A stretch of 64,000 bases of DNA from Pedobacter endophyticus (GTDB taxonomy: Bacteria; Bacteroidota; Bacteroidia; Sphingobacteriales; Sphingobacteriaceae). Positions 53,905 to 63,538 of this stretch are shown here, piece by piece. The notes under the pieces are model-generated. The model had not been told where the DNA came from. It made no database searches and saw only the letters and a list, made by a program, of their open reading frames with translations. The DNA lies in the NCBI RefSeq assembly GCF_015679185.1, contig NZ_CP064939.1:3224001-3288000 (forward strand), in the 5' to 3' direction. Position 1 is the first letter of the stretch. Every line of letters starts with the position of its first letter. The translations under genes and the position numbers were made by a program.

Positions 53905-54531
53905 ATGAAGAAACTATTTTTAATGCTCGTTGTCACTGCTTTAGCAATTCACGTTAAAGGACAAAAACAAATCTTTGAGGGTCCATCACTAAAGAATGAG
54001 ATTCCAAAACACAAAATTGTGGCCATATTGCCGTTCTCTGCAAAAATCACTTATAAGAAGCTTCCAAAAGGCTACGATGCCGCTGCAAACAAGGAGCAGG
54101 AAGACGCCATGTCCAAATCAATTCAGTCGAGTATGTACACTTATCTTTTGAGAAAATCTGACAACTATTCTGTTAAGCTTCAAGATATAGACAAAACGAA
54201 CATCTTGTTAAAGAAAGCTGGGATTGATGGCAAGTTGGATGAAACAACTAAGGATGAAATTGCAAAAATACTGGGAGTTGATGCCCTGATCAGCGGCACA
54301 TATAATACTGAATCAACAAAATCAGAAGCTGGTGCGATTGCAACGTCGATTATTGGCCTGGGCGGGAAAACAGGCACTGGAAAGTTGACTATGCTAATTA
54401 ACAACGGATCGGATGGTGAAATGCTGTGGAGATTTACAAAAACGATGGACGACGGCATCAGCACATCAACTGACGAACTAGTTGAGCAGATGATGAGGAA
54501 AGTTTCACGTAATTTTCCTTATTCGAAATAA
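53905..54531 (+). CDS. Secreted protein with LpoB/CsgG-like N-terminal fold, function unknown
   Basis: A 208-residue protein with a signal peptide (HVKGQKQ). The mature N-terminus KIVAILPFSAKITYKKLPKG and the later ILGVDALISGTYNTE are reminiscent of the nucleotide-free Rossmann-like domain of LpoB/CsgG/TolB-N periplasmic proteins. A glycine-rich segment (SIIGLGGKTGTGKL) follows. No specific function is claimed. Confidence 0.7.
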   Translation: MKKLFLMLVVTALAIHVKGQKQIFEGPSLKNEIPKHKIVAILPFSAKITYKKLPKGYDAAANKEQEDAMSKSIQSSMYTYLLRKSDNYSVKLQDIDKTNILLKKAGIDGKLDETTKDEIAKILGVDALISGTYNTESTKSEAGAIATSIIGLGGKTGTGKLTMLINNGSDGEMLWRFTKTMDDGISTSTDELVEQMMRKVSRNFPYSK

Positions 54532-54550
54532 TAGAACAAACAATTTAAAG

Positions 54551-54588
54551 TGCCTCCATGATATGTCAATATCATGGAGGCATTTTTT
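54551..54588. terminator. Bidirectional terminator
   Basis: Perfect 14-bp stem TGCCTCCATGATAT / ATATCATGGAGGCA with loop GTCA and T-run; between convergent genes. Confidence 0.9.
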
Positions 54589-54598
54589 GCTTAACAAT

Positions 54599-57271
54599 TT
54601 ATTTATACAACTGATTAAATATCAATTTAAAAGTGCCATGAGTTTGTGCCCGAAAGGCAATTTCGGGACCAAAGGCGAGTAATTTGCCTTTACCAACATT
54701 GGCTTCAAATGCCGTTACTCCATCTTGTAAGTAAGCTTGCCCCCATGCCCAGCCACTTCTTAACGGCGTTGCCGATTCGAACCACATTAAAGGTTTAATC
54801 TTTCCCGAGGCAATAGCGTCGCCAGTAAGCTTAAACACCGGGCTATTGTCGAAATAAATATCGGCTTGTTTCTCCATTCCCCAGGCAGCAGGTAATTTGG
54901 TATCTACAGCAACATTTAAAACACTGCCTGGCACATAATATTTTTCGGCAGGCAAACGCTTTTCTTCACCATTGATGATTTCAACCATCGCATTGCGTAC
55001 CGGAAGATTTAAGTGATAAGCTAAATTTGTGCTGCTGCCAATGGTTACCACCTTGCCACCTTCCTGCAAAAACTTATTGAGCTGCGGAACAGATTTGTCG
55101 ATACTAATTCTGCCCAAACGATTTCTGTATTCCGCCGGAATGTCGTCTGCTTTTGGACCAAACGATCGGCCGCTCGACGTGCCTTGAGCCGACGGAACTG
55201 CTCCGCCAACCAAAATAATCACATCGTATTTCGACTTCAGGTTGCCGGCATCAATATCTTGTGGGTAAATTACCGTAGCATTGTAGTGGTACTGCTCCAT
55301 AATCCAGCGTACCCAGCCAGAAGCCATCGAGCCGCCATAAGTATCCCAAAGGGCAATTTTGCCAGCGGCAACTTTTACCTTATTGGCTGGCAGTGTTGCT
55401 TGCTTTAACGCAATATTGGCTTTCTGCAACACTGATTTTGCAGCAGATGTTACATAGAAATCGCCATTTTCGGGAGCACGGTAAACCACTATTTTGTTCT
55501 TAAGCAAATCATTTACCGCCGTGTACGAATCGTTTTGGGCTGCACTTAAAACGTAAGCTGAGCCAGAAACCATTTTATTGTCTGCTACCAACACCTTCCC
55601 ATAGGGGTTTTTCTCAAACGGGCCCGAAAAATCGTTAAGAACCCGATCGAACTTTACATCCATTAAATACGCTAATGTCCAACCTGCGGCATCGTAAGGC
55701 GGAATAGGTGCGCCACCCTCATATTTAAAATCGTTGGGATGGTCTTGCGGCTCAAACATATCGAGTACATGCGGACGAAATGCCTGATCGGTTTTAACAA
55801 CATAACTCCCCGCAGGGTAACTTTTGCCCGCAATAGAAAATGGAGCCGTAGCTTTTTGAACAAGAACGCCCGTTCTAATCAAGGCATTTAAAAACTTAAT
55901 GGCCGTATTAAAATCGGGTTGATTAGCGGATAAAATGTACCCTCTCGCATCTCGGTTTGAAGGCGCTTTCATCACGGTATCAAAAGCTTGTTTCGATAAA
56001 TTCGACGACACTTTGTTGCTTTCTCCTTTTTCGCTTTTGAGGACATTGCTTATCGCTTCGATCTTTTTTGGCGAAAATGACCAGGTGTCTTTGCTGCCCC
56101 TTTCGATGGAGTTTTTGCCCATTTGATAGATGTTAAACAGCAGTTCATCACGATGGCGTTGGGCATAATTGAGCACGGCATAATTTAACGAAACGGAGTA
56201 ATCTATCGAATTTTTGAAATACCATTTTCGTGGCGTTACCGGGTTTGGCGAATCGCTGTTGGGTAGTAAACGTGAGGGCACCAAGGGCACTTCCGATGGC
56301 GTAGGGTTACCAATTATCTCGGTTAAAAGGCCGATCATGTTATGAAAATAGGTTGTCGTTCGCAATCCGCCATTGTACCACGTAGAAAATACTGAACCTC
56401 CACGCTGGGTGTAACCCGGTTTACCTTCAACATTCATTCTCGTATGCATCGCTGCTCCTACCGCGTCTAAACTCGTTAGCAGCGTAGGGTCGAACACATA
56501 ATTGAACGGATCGCGGTAAGGCGGACCGGCAACCACCGTACCCGCCGGGCCCGATTGATGGTGGTTGTACATAATTTGCGGCAGCCACTCTACAAACAAC
56601 TGGCGGCCAATGTTCTGCGTTTCTTTAAGGTTTAGCATAAAAAAGTCGCGGTTGTTATCATGGCCCGCGTACTTTTCGTATAAAACAGGGAGGCCCGATG
56701 TTGTTCGTTTCTTTTCATCCTTTTCACGCATATACCAGTTGCTCACCAGTTCCTGTCCGTCGGGGTTGGCATGCGTAAAAAGGATAATCACGTTATCTAA
56801 GATCTTTAATGTCTCCGGATCAGTTTTAGAGGCGAACTCGTAAGCAGTTTGAATGAGCTGATGTGCACCTACAACCTCTGTAGCGTGTAAGCCCCCATCA
56901 ATCCAAACTACAGCTTTGCCCTCTTGCGCCAAAGCCTTAGCTTGTACCGGCGTAATCTCTGCGTGCGCCAGCTGTTGCGAAATTTCCTTGTAGCGATCTA
57001 GTTTTTGAAGGTTGGCAGGAGAAGATACAACCAGCATGTACTGGCTTTTCCCGAATTCAGTTTTGCCAATGTCAACCAGCTTAACCCGATCAGAAGTTTC
57101 GGCCAGTTTTTTAAAGTAAGCTTCGGTTTGCGTATAATTCGCCAGCTGATAGTTATCGCCAATATCGAAGCCAAAATTCGACTTCGGTGAGGGTACATTT
57201 TGGGCGAAAACGACACTATGCCCGGCCAAAAGCAAAATAAAGCAAAGTTTTTTACAGTAATTTTTAATCAT
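54599..57271 (-). CDS. M14-family zinc carboxypeptidase, secreted
   Basis: An 890-residue exported peptidase. The start at 57271 (MIKNYCKKLCFILLLAG) gives a signal peptide ending near VVFAQ. Zinc ligands are in GGLHATEV (H and E), with HANPDGQEL and NNRDFFMLN following; the catalytic part covers about residues 40-380. The C-terminal half includes a class-I-glutamine-amidotransferase-like Rossmann domain (YDVIILVGGAVPSAQG). Bacteroidota-typical fusion. -7 box TATATTTG on the minus strand at 57295-57302. Confidence 0.9.
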   Translation of the reverse strand: MIKNYCKKLCFILLLAGHSVVFAQNVPSPKSNFGFDIGDNYQLANYTQTEAYFKKLAETSDRVKLVDIGKTEFGKSQYMLVVSSPANLQKLDRYKEISQQLAHAEITPVQAKALAQEGKAVVWIDGGLHATEVVGAHQLIQTAYEFASKTDPETLKILDNVIILFTHANPDGQELVSNWYMREKDEKKRTTSGLPVLYEKYAGHDNNRDFFMLNLKETQNIGRQLFVEWLPQIMYNHHQSGPAGTVVAGPPYRDPFNYVFDPTLLTSLDAVGAAMHTRMNVEGKPGYTQRGGSVFSTWYNGGLRTTTYFHNMIGLLTEIIGNPTPSEVPLVPSRLLPNSDSPNPVTPRKWYFKNSIDYSVSLNYAVLNYAQRHRDELLFNIYQMGKNSIERGSKDTWSFSPKKIEAISNVLKSEKGESNKVSSNLSKQAFDTVMKAPSNRDARGYILSANQPDFNTAIKFLNALIRTGVLVQKATAPFSIAGKSYPAGSYVVKTDQAFRPHVLDMFEPQDHPNDFKYEGGAPIPPYDAAGWTLAYLMDVKFDRVLNDFSGPFEKNPYGKVLVADNKMVSGSAYVLSAAQNDSYTAVNDLLKNKIVVYRAPENGDFYVTSAAKSVLQKANIALKQATLPANKVKVAAGKIALWDTYGGSMASGWVRWIMEQYHYNATVIYPQDIDAGNLKSKYDVIILVGGAVPSAQGTSSGRSFGPKADDIPAEYRNRLGRISIDKSVPQLNKFLQEGGKVVTIGSSTNLAYHLNLPVRNAMVEIINGEEKRLPAEKYYVPGSVLNVAVDTKLPAAWGMEKQADIYFDNSPVFKLTGDAIASGKIKPLMWFESATPLRSGWAWGQAYLQDGVTAFEANVGKGKLLAFGPEIAFRAQTHGTFKLIFNQLYK

Positions 57272-57294
57272 AAAAGAAAGTTTGTTGGAATAAC

Positions 57295-57302
57295 CAAATA
57301 TA
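57295..57302 (-). promoter_or_regulatory. -7 box TATATTTG of the M14 peptidase gene
   Basis: Perfect TAnnTTTG on the minus strand, 23 bases before the chosen start. Confidence 0.5.
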
Positions 57303-57420
57303 ACATACAATACTTTCGAAAAAAGGCATGCTGTTAATTTGTTACAACCTTAAAAATCAAAATATTGTTGCGTTTTGCTGCATCTGGTTTAAAATATCCA
57401 ACATTTTAAAAGGTATTGCA

Positions 57421-57428
57421 TACATTTG
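57421..57428 (+). promoter_or_regulatory. -7 box TACATTTG of the metE transcript
   Basis: Perfect TAnnTTTG match, 36 bases before the riboswitch aptamer begins. Confidence 0.5.
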
Positions 57429-57464
57429 CTTCGATGTAAGTTCTTAACTTTATTTTTCATCAAC

Positions 57465-57639
57465 CGATATCGGTTTTTGGTGTAGTGCCAAAATTAAAAG
57501 GGAATCGTGTGCAAATCACGAGCTGTCGCGCAACTGTAAACGCTGTTCTTTCGAACAACTGTTTTATCAATGGGCCACTGTACATAAGTATGGGAAGGCG
57601 ATAAAACGGGGCGTAAGTCAGGAGACCTGCCACATATCG
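57465..57639 (+). promoter_or_regulatory. Cobalamin (B12) riboswitch
   Basis: Closing stem CGATAT (57465-57470) pairs with ATATCG (57634-57639). Conserved cobalamin-aptamer blocks are in order: GGGAATCGTGTGCAAATCAC, AGCTGTCGCGCAACTGTAA, GCCACTGT (B12 box), ATGGGAAGGCG and AGTCAGGAGACCTGCC. It lies in the metE leader; B12 binding should lower metE expression. Confidence 0.95.
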
Positions 57640-57846
57640 AATTGACGGTGCTTTTCGCGTAAAGAAGTAATTGGTCAGGTCTGATAGGTACAATAGAATT
57701 AAACATTTTATTAAATTTTGCTTAAAGCTTTTGCTTTGGGCAGAGCGATTTTGTGCCTTTACCTACCCTTTAATTTTTTATTCAGAAAATCATGTAAATA
57801 TTGCTGAGGGCTTTTAAACGATTTATTTATTTAATCTTTAAAAGAG

Positions 57847-60180
57847 ATGAAAACGCAAAATTTGGGCTATCCGCGAATAGGTAGCCAACGCGAATTGAAA
57901 AAAATCTGCGAAACCTATTGGGCAGAAAAAACGGGGTACCGAAATGTACTTCAGGTTGGAAAAAACATCCGCCAGGAGAATTGGAAAACGCAAAAAGAGG
58001 CGGGTATTGACCTGATTCCCTCAAATGACTTCTCATTTTACGATCATGTTTTAGATCATTCACTGGCATTTGGTGCTATCCCAAAACGCTACAATGAAGT
58101 GATGCTGAAAAAGGGAAATTCGGAGCTCGATCTGTACTTCGCTATGGCAAGAGGCTACCAAAAAGACGGCCTGGATGTTGTTGCAATGGAAATGACAAAG
58201 TGGTTTGATACCAACTACCATTACATTGTGCCCGAGTTTTATAAAGACCAAACGTTTAAACTGTTCTCAACGAAAATTATCGACGAATTTTACGAAGCCA
58301 GGGAGCAGGGCATTTTAACCAAACCGGTAATAATTGGCCCGGTGAGCTATTTGCTTTTGGGTAAGGAGAAAGAAAGCGGGTTCGATAGAATTGATTTGAT
58401 TAAAGAATTGCTCCCGGTTTATACTGATATTTTAAGCAGACTGGTGGCGCTGGATGTTGAATATGTTCAGTTCGATGAGCCATTTTTGACGCTCGATTTA
58501 AACCCAAAAGAAAAAGCGGCCTACGAATACGCCTACCGCGAGATCAGAAAAACATTTCCTCATTTGAAGATCATGATGGCCACTTATTTTGAGGGCGTTA
58601 CCCAAAATTTAAGTCTCGTAAACTCACTTCCGGTAAACGTGCTCCATGTTGATTTGGTTCGGGATGAGAAGCAGTTAGATGCGCTTTTGTCGGGTATTGA
58701 TGACAAGACGATTTTATCGTTGGGCCTGGTTGACGGAAGGAACATCTGGAAAAATGATTTTGAGAAATCTTTAGAAAAAATTGTCCTTGCAGTAAATAAA
58801 ATTGGTTCCGACCGCGTTTGGATTGCACCTTCTTGTTCGCTGATCCATTGCCCTGTTGATTTGGATAATGAAACTGATGAGGAGCATTTAACTACAGCGG
58901 TTAAACAATGGATGGCTTACGCGAAGCAAAAAATTGGTGAAGTTGCCACACTAAAAAAATTGATTACAAAAGAAGACCCTACATCTACCCAGAAAAGGCT
59001 TACGGAAAACAAAATTTCAATTAACGAGCGGCATACATCAACATTGATTCATAATCCTGAAGTGAAGAACCGGGTGAGGAATTTAAGCGCTAACGATGCA
59101 CAGCGATTGAACCCTTTTCCGTCGCGAAAGGTGGCACAAGAAGCGTTAAAACTCCCAAGGTTCCCGACAACTACCATTGGCTCGTTTCCACAAACTCCAG
59201 AAGTAAGAAGCTGGAGGGCCAGGTATAAGAAAGGTAGCATTAACGGAAACGAATACACCAGGCTTATTGCTGATGAAACGGCCAAAGCGGTGAAATGGCA
59301 GGAAGAAATCGGGCTCGACGTGTTGGTTCATGGCGAATTTGAACGTAACGACATGGTAGAGTACTTTGGCGAACAGCTGGATGGTTTTGCGTTTTCTAAA
59401 AACGGGTGGGTGCAGAGTTACGGCTCCCGCTGCGTAAAGCCGCCGATTATTTATGGCGATGTTTCCCGTCAGAAGCCAATGACCGTTAAATGGACGAGTT
59501 ACGCACAGTCGCTCACCAACAAACACATGAAAGGGATGCTTACGGGCCCGGTGACCATTTTGCAGTGGTCTTTTGTACGGAATGATCAGCCCCGATCTGA
59601 AACCTGTACCCAAATTGCTCTGGCCATTCGCGATGAGGTTTGCGATTTGGAAAATGCCGGAATTAAGATTATTCAGATTGATGAACCTGCCATACGGGAG
59701 GGTCTGCCGCTGCGGAAAGCGGAATGGCAAACCTACCTGTACTGGGCGGTTGAGGCCTTTCGCATTTCGGCCAGCGGCGTTAAAGACGAAACGCAGATAC
59801 ACACGCACATGTGCTATTCGGAATTTAACGACATTATTGAAAATATTGCCGATATGGACGCCGATGTAATTACGATAGAAACATCGCGATCGCAAATGGA
59901 ATTGCTCGATGCCTTCGCCGATTTTAAATATCCGAACGAGATTGGGCCAGGCGTTTACGATATTCATTCGCCGCGGGTGCCAAAACGCGAGGAAATGGTT
60001 TCGCTGCTCAATAAGGCCAAAGCCGTGGTTCCGTCAGAACAATTATGGGTTAATCCTGATTGCGGGTTGAAAACGAGGGGTTGGGATGAAACTAAAAAAG
60101 CATTAATTGAAATGGTAGAGGCCGCCAAAGAGATGCGCAAAAGCGATGAAGTATTGATGACTGAATCCCAGATTGGGTAA
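57847..60180 (+). CDS. metE: Cobalamin-independent methionine synthase MetE
   Basis: A 777-residue enzyme that transfers the methyl group of 5-methyltetrahydrofolate to homocysteine. Duplicated TIM barrels, N-terminal (NLGYPRIGSQRELKK) and C-terminal (TTIGSFPQTPEVRSWR). Zinc ligands are His and Cys in HTHMCYSEF, the Glu in DVITIETSRS and the Cys in VNPDCGLKTR. Controlled by the upstream B12 riboswitch, so the cell should also have the B12-dependent enzyme MetH elsewhere. Confidence 0.96.
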   Translation: MKTQNLGYPRIGSQRELKKICETYWAEKTGYRNVLQVGKNIRQENWKTQKEAGIDLIPSNDFSFYDHVLDHSLAFGAIPKRYNEVMLKKGNSELDLYFAMARGYQKDGLDVVAMEMTKWFDTNYHYIVPEFYKDQTFKLFSTKIIDEFYEAREQGILTKPVIIGPVSYLLLGKEKESGFDRIDLIKELLPVYTDILSRLVALDVEYVQFDEPFLTLDLNPKEKAAYEYAYREIRKTFPHLKIMMATYFEGVTQNLSLVNSLPVNVLHVDLVRDEKQLDALLSGIDDKTILSLGLVDGRNIWKNDFEKSLEKIVLAVNKIGSDRVWIAPSCSLIHCPVDLDNETDEEHLTTAVKQWMAYAKQKIGEVATLKKLITKEDPTSTQKRLTENKISINERHTSTLIHNPEVKNRVRNLSANDAQRLNPFPSRKVAQEALKLPRFPTTTIGSFPQTPEVRSWRARYKKGSINGNEYTRLIADETAKAVKWQEEIGLDVLVHGEFERNDMVEYFGEQLDGFAFSKNGWVQSYGSRCVKPPIIYGDVSRQKPMTVKWTSYAQSLTNKHMKGMLTGPVTILQWSFVRNDQPRSETCTQIALAIRDEVCDLENAGIKIIQIDEPAIREGLPLRKAEWQTYLYWAVEAFRISASGVKDETQIHTHMCYSEFNDIIENIADMDADVITIETSRSQMELLDAFADFKYPNEIGPGVYDIHSPRVPKREEMVSLLNKAKAVVPSEQLWVNPDCGLKTRGWDETKKALIEMVEAAKEMRKSDEVLMTESQIG

Positions 60181-60290
60181 TATCGACCCGCCACGGAGAC
60201 ACAGGCAACGGAATTTGCTTTGGAATTGAAGAAATCCGAAGGTTTCTGTTAAATCTGTGTTTCCGTGGCTACATTTGCAAAAAATAAATC

Positions 60291-60677
60291 ATGACCTTAG
60301 AAGAAAGAATCGAAAACTCAAAAACGAGTATTTTTAAAGCGGTGTTTCCAAATACCACCAACCACTACGATACACTATTTGGCGGTACTGCCATGCATTT
60401 AATGGATGAGGCAGCTTTTATAACGGCAACACGTTTTAGCCGCCAAATTATGGTAACTGTTAGTAGCGACAGAATCGATTTTAAAAAGCCAATACCAGCT
60501 GGAACAATTGTAGAATTGATTGGAAAGGTAATCCACATTGGCAACACAAGCCTTAAGGTTAGTGTAGAGATTTACATCGAACAAATGTATGCCGAAGGGA
60601 GAGAACTTGCTGTGCATGGCGAATTCACATTTGTAGCTATAGACGAACACAAAAAGCCCGTTCAGGTAATTAAATAA
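60291..60677 (+). CDS. Acyl-CoA thioesterase, hotdog fold (YciA-like)
   Basis: A 128-residue single hotdog domain. NHYDTLFGGTAMHLMDEAAF contains the helix and catalytic Asp position of the YciA/BACH subgroup; SSDRIDFKKPIPAGTIVEL is the family core. Probably hydrolyses fatty acyl-CoA. Followed closely by the methyltransferase gene. Confidence 0.9.
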   Translation: MTLEERIENSKTSIFKAVFPNTTNHYDTLFGGTAMHLMDEAAFITATRFSRQIMVTVSSDRIDFKKPIPAGTIVELIGKVIHIGNTSLKVSVEIYIEQMYAEGRELAVHGEFTFVAIDEHKKPVQVIK

Positions 60678-60724
60678 TTTTGTTTAACTTGATTGACCAG
60701 CCAGCGCATCAAACAGGTTTAATT

Positions 60725-61390
60725 ATGGAAAGCAAGCTTACAGAAAAAGACTTTAATCGTATTGCCGAGCAGCTCGCCTGCCCTAGTGGCGAACATGGCC
60801 TTAAGATTGGCAAAATGATGCATGCCAGTAACGCCGGCATGACGCACGCTGCAATTGATGCACTAAACATCCAAAAAAATGAGGCGGTATTAGAAATCGG
60901 ACACGGAAACGGCGGGCACATCAATTATTTACTCGAAAAAAATGAAAACATAGCGTACTTCGGCGCCGATATTTCTTCAACGATCATCAACGAGGCTAAG
61001 AAGGTAAACGAAGGCGCTTTAGCACATGGCAGGATTCACTTTGAGTTAACCGACGGAACTACCCTCCCCTTTACGGATGAAAAATTTGATAAGGTTTTTA
61101 CCGTAAACACGATCTACTTTTGGAACGACCCGATGGGCTACTTGACCGAAATAAAAAGAGTTATGCGCTCAAATGGGTTATTGGTAATCGCATTTGCCGA
61201 TAGAGGTTTTATGGAGAAGCTGCCTTTTACCAAGTATGGTTTTACATTATACAATTTGGAGGAAGTGATCCATCTGATAGCTGTTGCAGGGTTTAAAAAT
61301 GTAAAAGCCATCGCTAAACGCGAACGGATTGCAGATGATAAAGGTATTGAGGTAGAAAGAAGTTATTATTTAGTTGAAGCAACCGCTTAA
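60725..61390 (+). CDS. Class I SAM-dependent methyltransferase
   Basis: A 221-residue enzyme. Motif I VLEIGHGNGGHINYLL, acidic residue in YFGADIS, motif VFTVNTIYFW. The start at 60725 (MESKLTEKDFNRI) was preferred to an in-frame TTG at 60680. The substrate is not evident. Its stop codon overlaps the beginning of a family-B repeat. Confidence 0.85.
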   Translation: MESKLTEKDFNRIAEQLACPSGEHGLKIGKMMHASNAGMTHAAIDALNIQKNEAVLEIGHGNGGHINYLLEKNENIAYFGADISSTIINEAKKVNEGALAHGRIHFELTDGTTLPFTDEKFDKVFTVNTIYFWNDPMGYLTEIKRVMRSNGLLVIAFADRGFMEKLPFTKYGFTLYNLEEVIHLIAVAGFKNVKAIAKRERIADDKGIEVERSYYLVEATA

Positions 61391-61530
61391 TGTCGTTTAG
61401 TTAACACGACGGATGTCAGTCTGAGCGGAGTCGAAGACCTTTTCTGTAGGAAAAAACAAATAAACATCGCCCTTCGACTCCGCTCAGGGTGACAATGTTT
61501 TTTGTTTTTTCCTTACCTAAATGACATTGA
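61389..61530. mobile_element. Family-B inverted-repeat element, copy 3, with flanking direct repeat
   Basis: Ends TGTCGTTTAGTTAA and TTACCTAAATGACA are inverted repeats, and the inner arms GTCTGAGCGGAGTCGAAGAC / CTTCGACTCCGCTCAGGGTG pair. The 12-bp word GCAACCGCTTAA is present on both sides (61379-61390 and 61531-61542). It separates two convergent genes and touches both stop codons. Confidence 0.75.
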
Positions 61531-61538
61531 GCAACCGC

Positions 61539-62345
61539 TTAATACAAAATTAAGTACAAATAAGCGTAAACTACTGGTGCAGCTAATAACAGGCCGTCAA
61601 AGCGATCGAGCAAACCGCCGTGGCCAGGCAATAAGCCGCCGCTGTCTTTGGTATCCAAACTGCGTTTCAGCATCGATTCTATCAAATCGCCCAAGGTACC
61701 AAAACTAGCAATTAGCACCGCCATTCCGGCCCATACCCAAAGCGAACTCTCGGTAAATATGAAAGATAGAATAACCCCTACAAGTAAGCTTGTAAACATT
61801 CCGCCGAAAAAGCCTTCCCAGCTTTTTTTGGGCGAATGGCGCTCAAACAATTTGCGCTTGCCATATTTTACGCCGAACAGGTACGCCCCCGTGTCATTGC
61901 CCCATAACATGAGCAAAAAAGCGAGCGGGTAATGAAAGTTGTACTCGTTCCAGTCGCTCAAAAAACCGAGTGCATGAAAAAAACAAAACGGAATGGTTAC
62001 GTACGCAAAGCCTACAAAGGTGTAAGAAATATTGGCGAAGGGAATTTTGTTCTTTTTATAAAGTTCAGCAATAAACACCGAAAAAATCAACGGAATACAA
62101 AGCAGCAGATATTTAACATCGTACTCGAGGTAATGCAACCCGGCTGCCATCAAAAAAATCAAAGCACCAGCTGTTAATCCGATATTCCTGTGCGGACGGA
62201 TTCCAGAATTTTTGATCAGTTTGTAAAATTCGAACAGCGAAAGCACGCTCAAAACAAGGTAAAAAGCCGAAAATAGGTAACTCTCTAAAATCGAGCCCAA
62301 CATTATAATGGTAAAAAAGAAAGCGGTTATGGCTCTGGTTTTCAT
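61539..62345 (-). CDS. cdsA: Phosphatidate cytidylyltransferase
   Basis: A 268-residue membrane enzyme that makes CDP-diacylglycerol for phospholipid synthesis. At least seven membrane helices. The C-terminal signature SMLKRSLDTKDSGGLLPGHG followed by GLLDRFDGL is complete. Together with DUF2007 and CPBP genes upstream it forms a minus-strand group. Confidence 0.94.
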   Translation of the reverse strand: MKTRAITAFFFTIIMLGSILESYLFSAFYLVLSVLSLFEFYKLIKNSGIRPHRNIGLTAGALIFLMAAGLHYLEYDVKYLLLCIPLIFSVFIAELYKKNKIPFANISYTFVGFAYVTIPFCFFHALGFLSDWNEYNFHYPLAFLLMLWGNDTGAYLFGVKYGKRKLFERHSPKKSWEGFFGGMFTSLLVGVILSFIFTESSLWVWAGMAVLIASFGTLGDLIESMLKRSLDTKDSGGLLPGHGGLLDRFDGLLLAAPVVYAYLYLILY

Positions 62346-62380
62346 TTTAGGGTTTGGTTCTGGCAGGTTAAGATCAACTC

Positions 62381-62587
62381 CTATTCAATTTCGTTTTGAA
62401 CGATATATTCGATGGCTTTATCAAAATCAGATTTATTTACCATCACAACTACCTCACCAATGTTGTAGGCAGAAATTTGCTTGTTAATGGTTACGGCCGG
62501 AATCCCTGCCTCTTCCAGCCCCTGTTTTAAAACCTCTGCCGCAAATACGTCGCTCGAGGTGTATACTTTAATCCAATTTTCGTTCAC
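62381..62587 (-). CDS. DUF2007 domain small protein
   Basis: A 68-residue protein (WIKVYTSSDVFAAEVLKQGL then EEAGIPAVTINKQ) with an alpha/beta ACT-like fold, often annotated as putative signal-transducing protein. Its start overlaps the 3-prime end of the CPBP gene by 20 bases, so the two are coupled. Confidence 0.87.
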   Translation of the reverse strand: MNENWIKVYTSSDVFAAEVLKQGLEEAGIPAVTINKQISAYNIGEVVVMVNKSDFDKAIEYIVQNEIE

Positions 62588-63494
62588 TTGTTGTGCTGTC
62601 TTTAAAAAATTTAAACAAAGCTATGGTAATTATTGCACTAATTAAATAGCCGTACCATGCAAAACCAAGTGGCTCGTCGGCTTTATCCAGCGGCATGTTA
62701 TGCTTTTGCATGTAAAAAGCCGCACATACAGCATAGGCATTATTTAAAAAGTGGGCCAATATGGCGTACCAAATGCTTCCACTAAAGTAGTAAAGATAGC
62801 CGAAACCTGCGCCTAAAAGCATGCGGGGAATAAAGCCGTAAAACTGAACATGGATGGCGCTAAAAATAATAGCCGTAAGCCAAATGGCCAAATGCGGGCT
62901 GTTAAACGCTTTGTTTATCGATCGTTGAACCCCTCCCCGAAACATTAATTCTTCGCCAATGGCCGGCAATACCGCAATCATGATCAGGTTTACAACGAAG
63001 TCGAAATTGTTTCTTACCGTAAGCAGTTGAATGGTGAGTTTCATGGCCTCATCTTCCTTTTCCTTCATCCACTGCTCCAGGCCCTTCAAAAAATCGGGAA
63101 GCACCAGTTTTTGGTTAATAACCACCGTCCATTCCATAAATGGCATACTGGCCACCATGATTAGAAACACCAGGCCCGCCAACAAAGGTTTAGGGTTTTT
63201 AAAGCCGTAAAAGCGTGTAATTGGCTGCCCTTCGGTTAAGGCAAGTGCAAGCGGCGGGGCAATAAATGTGCCTATTGAACTAAAAATCTGGATGATTTTT
63301 AGCCCGTCAATATACTTTGGGTCGCCCGCCATCATTAGCGAAAAATTGCTGAAAAAGCTCATTCCGTATATCATGGTATCGATAACAACGGCGATCAGAC
63401 CGAAAACCAGGCCCCCAATCAGTGCGTAAAATAAAAGTAAAAGTAATTGTAAGAACGGATTGATTTCCTCCTTATTAGGTTTTACAAGATTCAT
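62568..63494 (-). CDS. CPBP-family intramembrane glutamic endopeptidase
   Basis: A 308-residue polytopic membrane protein with the CPBP/Abi motifs: EELMFRG (EE..R), AIIFSAIHVQF (His) and LAHFLNNAYAV (His/Asn). Probable regulated intramembrane protease; substrate unknown. First gene of the CPBP - DUF2007 - cdsA group. Confidence 0.9.
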   Translation of the reverse strand: MNLVKPNKEEINPFLQLLLLLFYALIGGLVFGLIAVVIDTMIYGMSFFSNFSLMMAGDPKYIDGLKIIQIFSSIGTFIAPPLALALTEGQPITRFYGFKNPKPLLAGLVFLIMVASMPFMEWTVVINQKLVLPDFLKGLEQWMKEKEDEAMKLTIQLLTVRNNFDFVVNLIMIAVLPAIGEELMFRGGVQRSINKAFNSPHLAIWLTAIIFSAIHVQFYGFIPRMLLGAGFGYLYYFSGSIWYAILAHFLNNAYAVCAAFYMQKHNMPLDKADEPLGFAWYGYLISAIITIALFKFFKDSTTSERKLD

Positions 63495-63500
63495 TATTTG

Positions 63501-63508
63501 TACCTTTG
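63501..63508 (+). promoter_or_regulatory. -7 box TACCTTTG of dusB
   Basis: Perfect TAnnTTTG match 31 bases before the dusB ATG, inside the 44-base divergent spacer with the CPBP gene. Confidence 0.6.
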
Positions 63509-63538
63509 TATGTTTTTATTAATTGTTGAAGATAGATA

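Noticed and set aside
59146..59967. 273-codon minus-strand frame inside metE
   Set aside because: Antiparallel shadow of a highly conserved gene; no start context or family.
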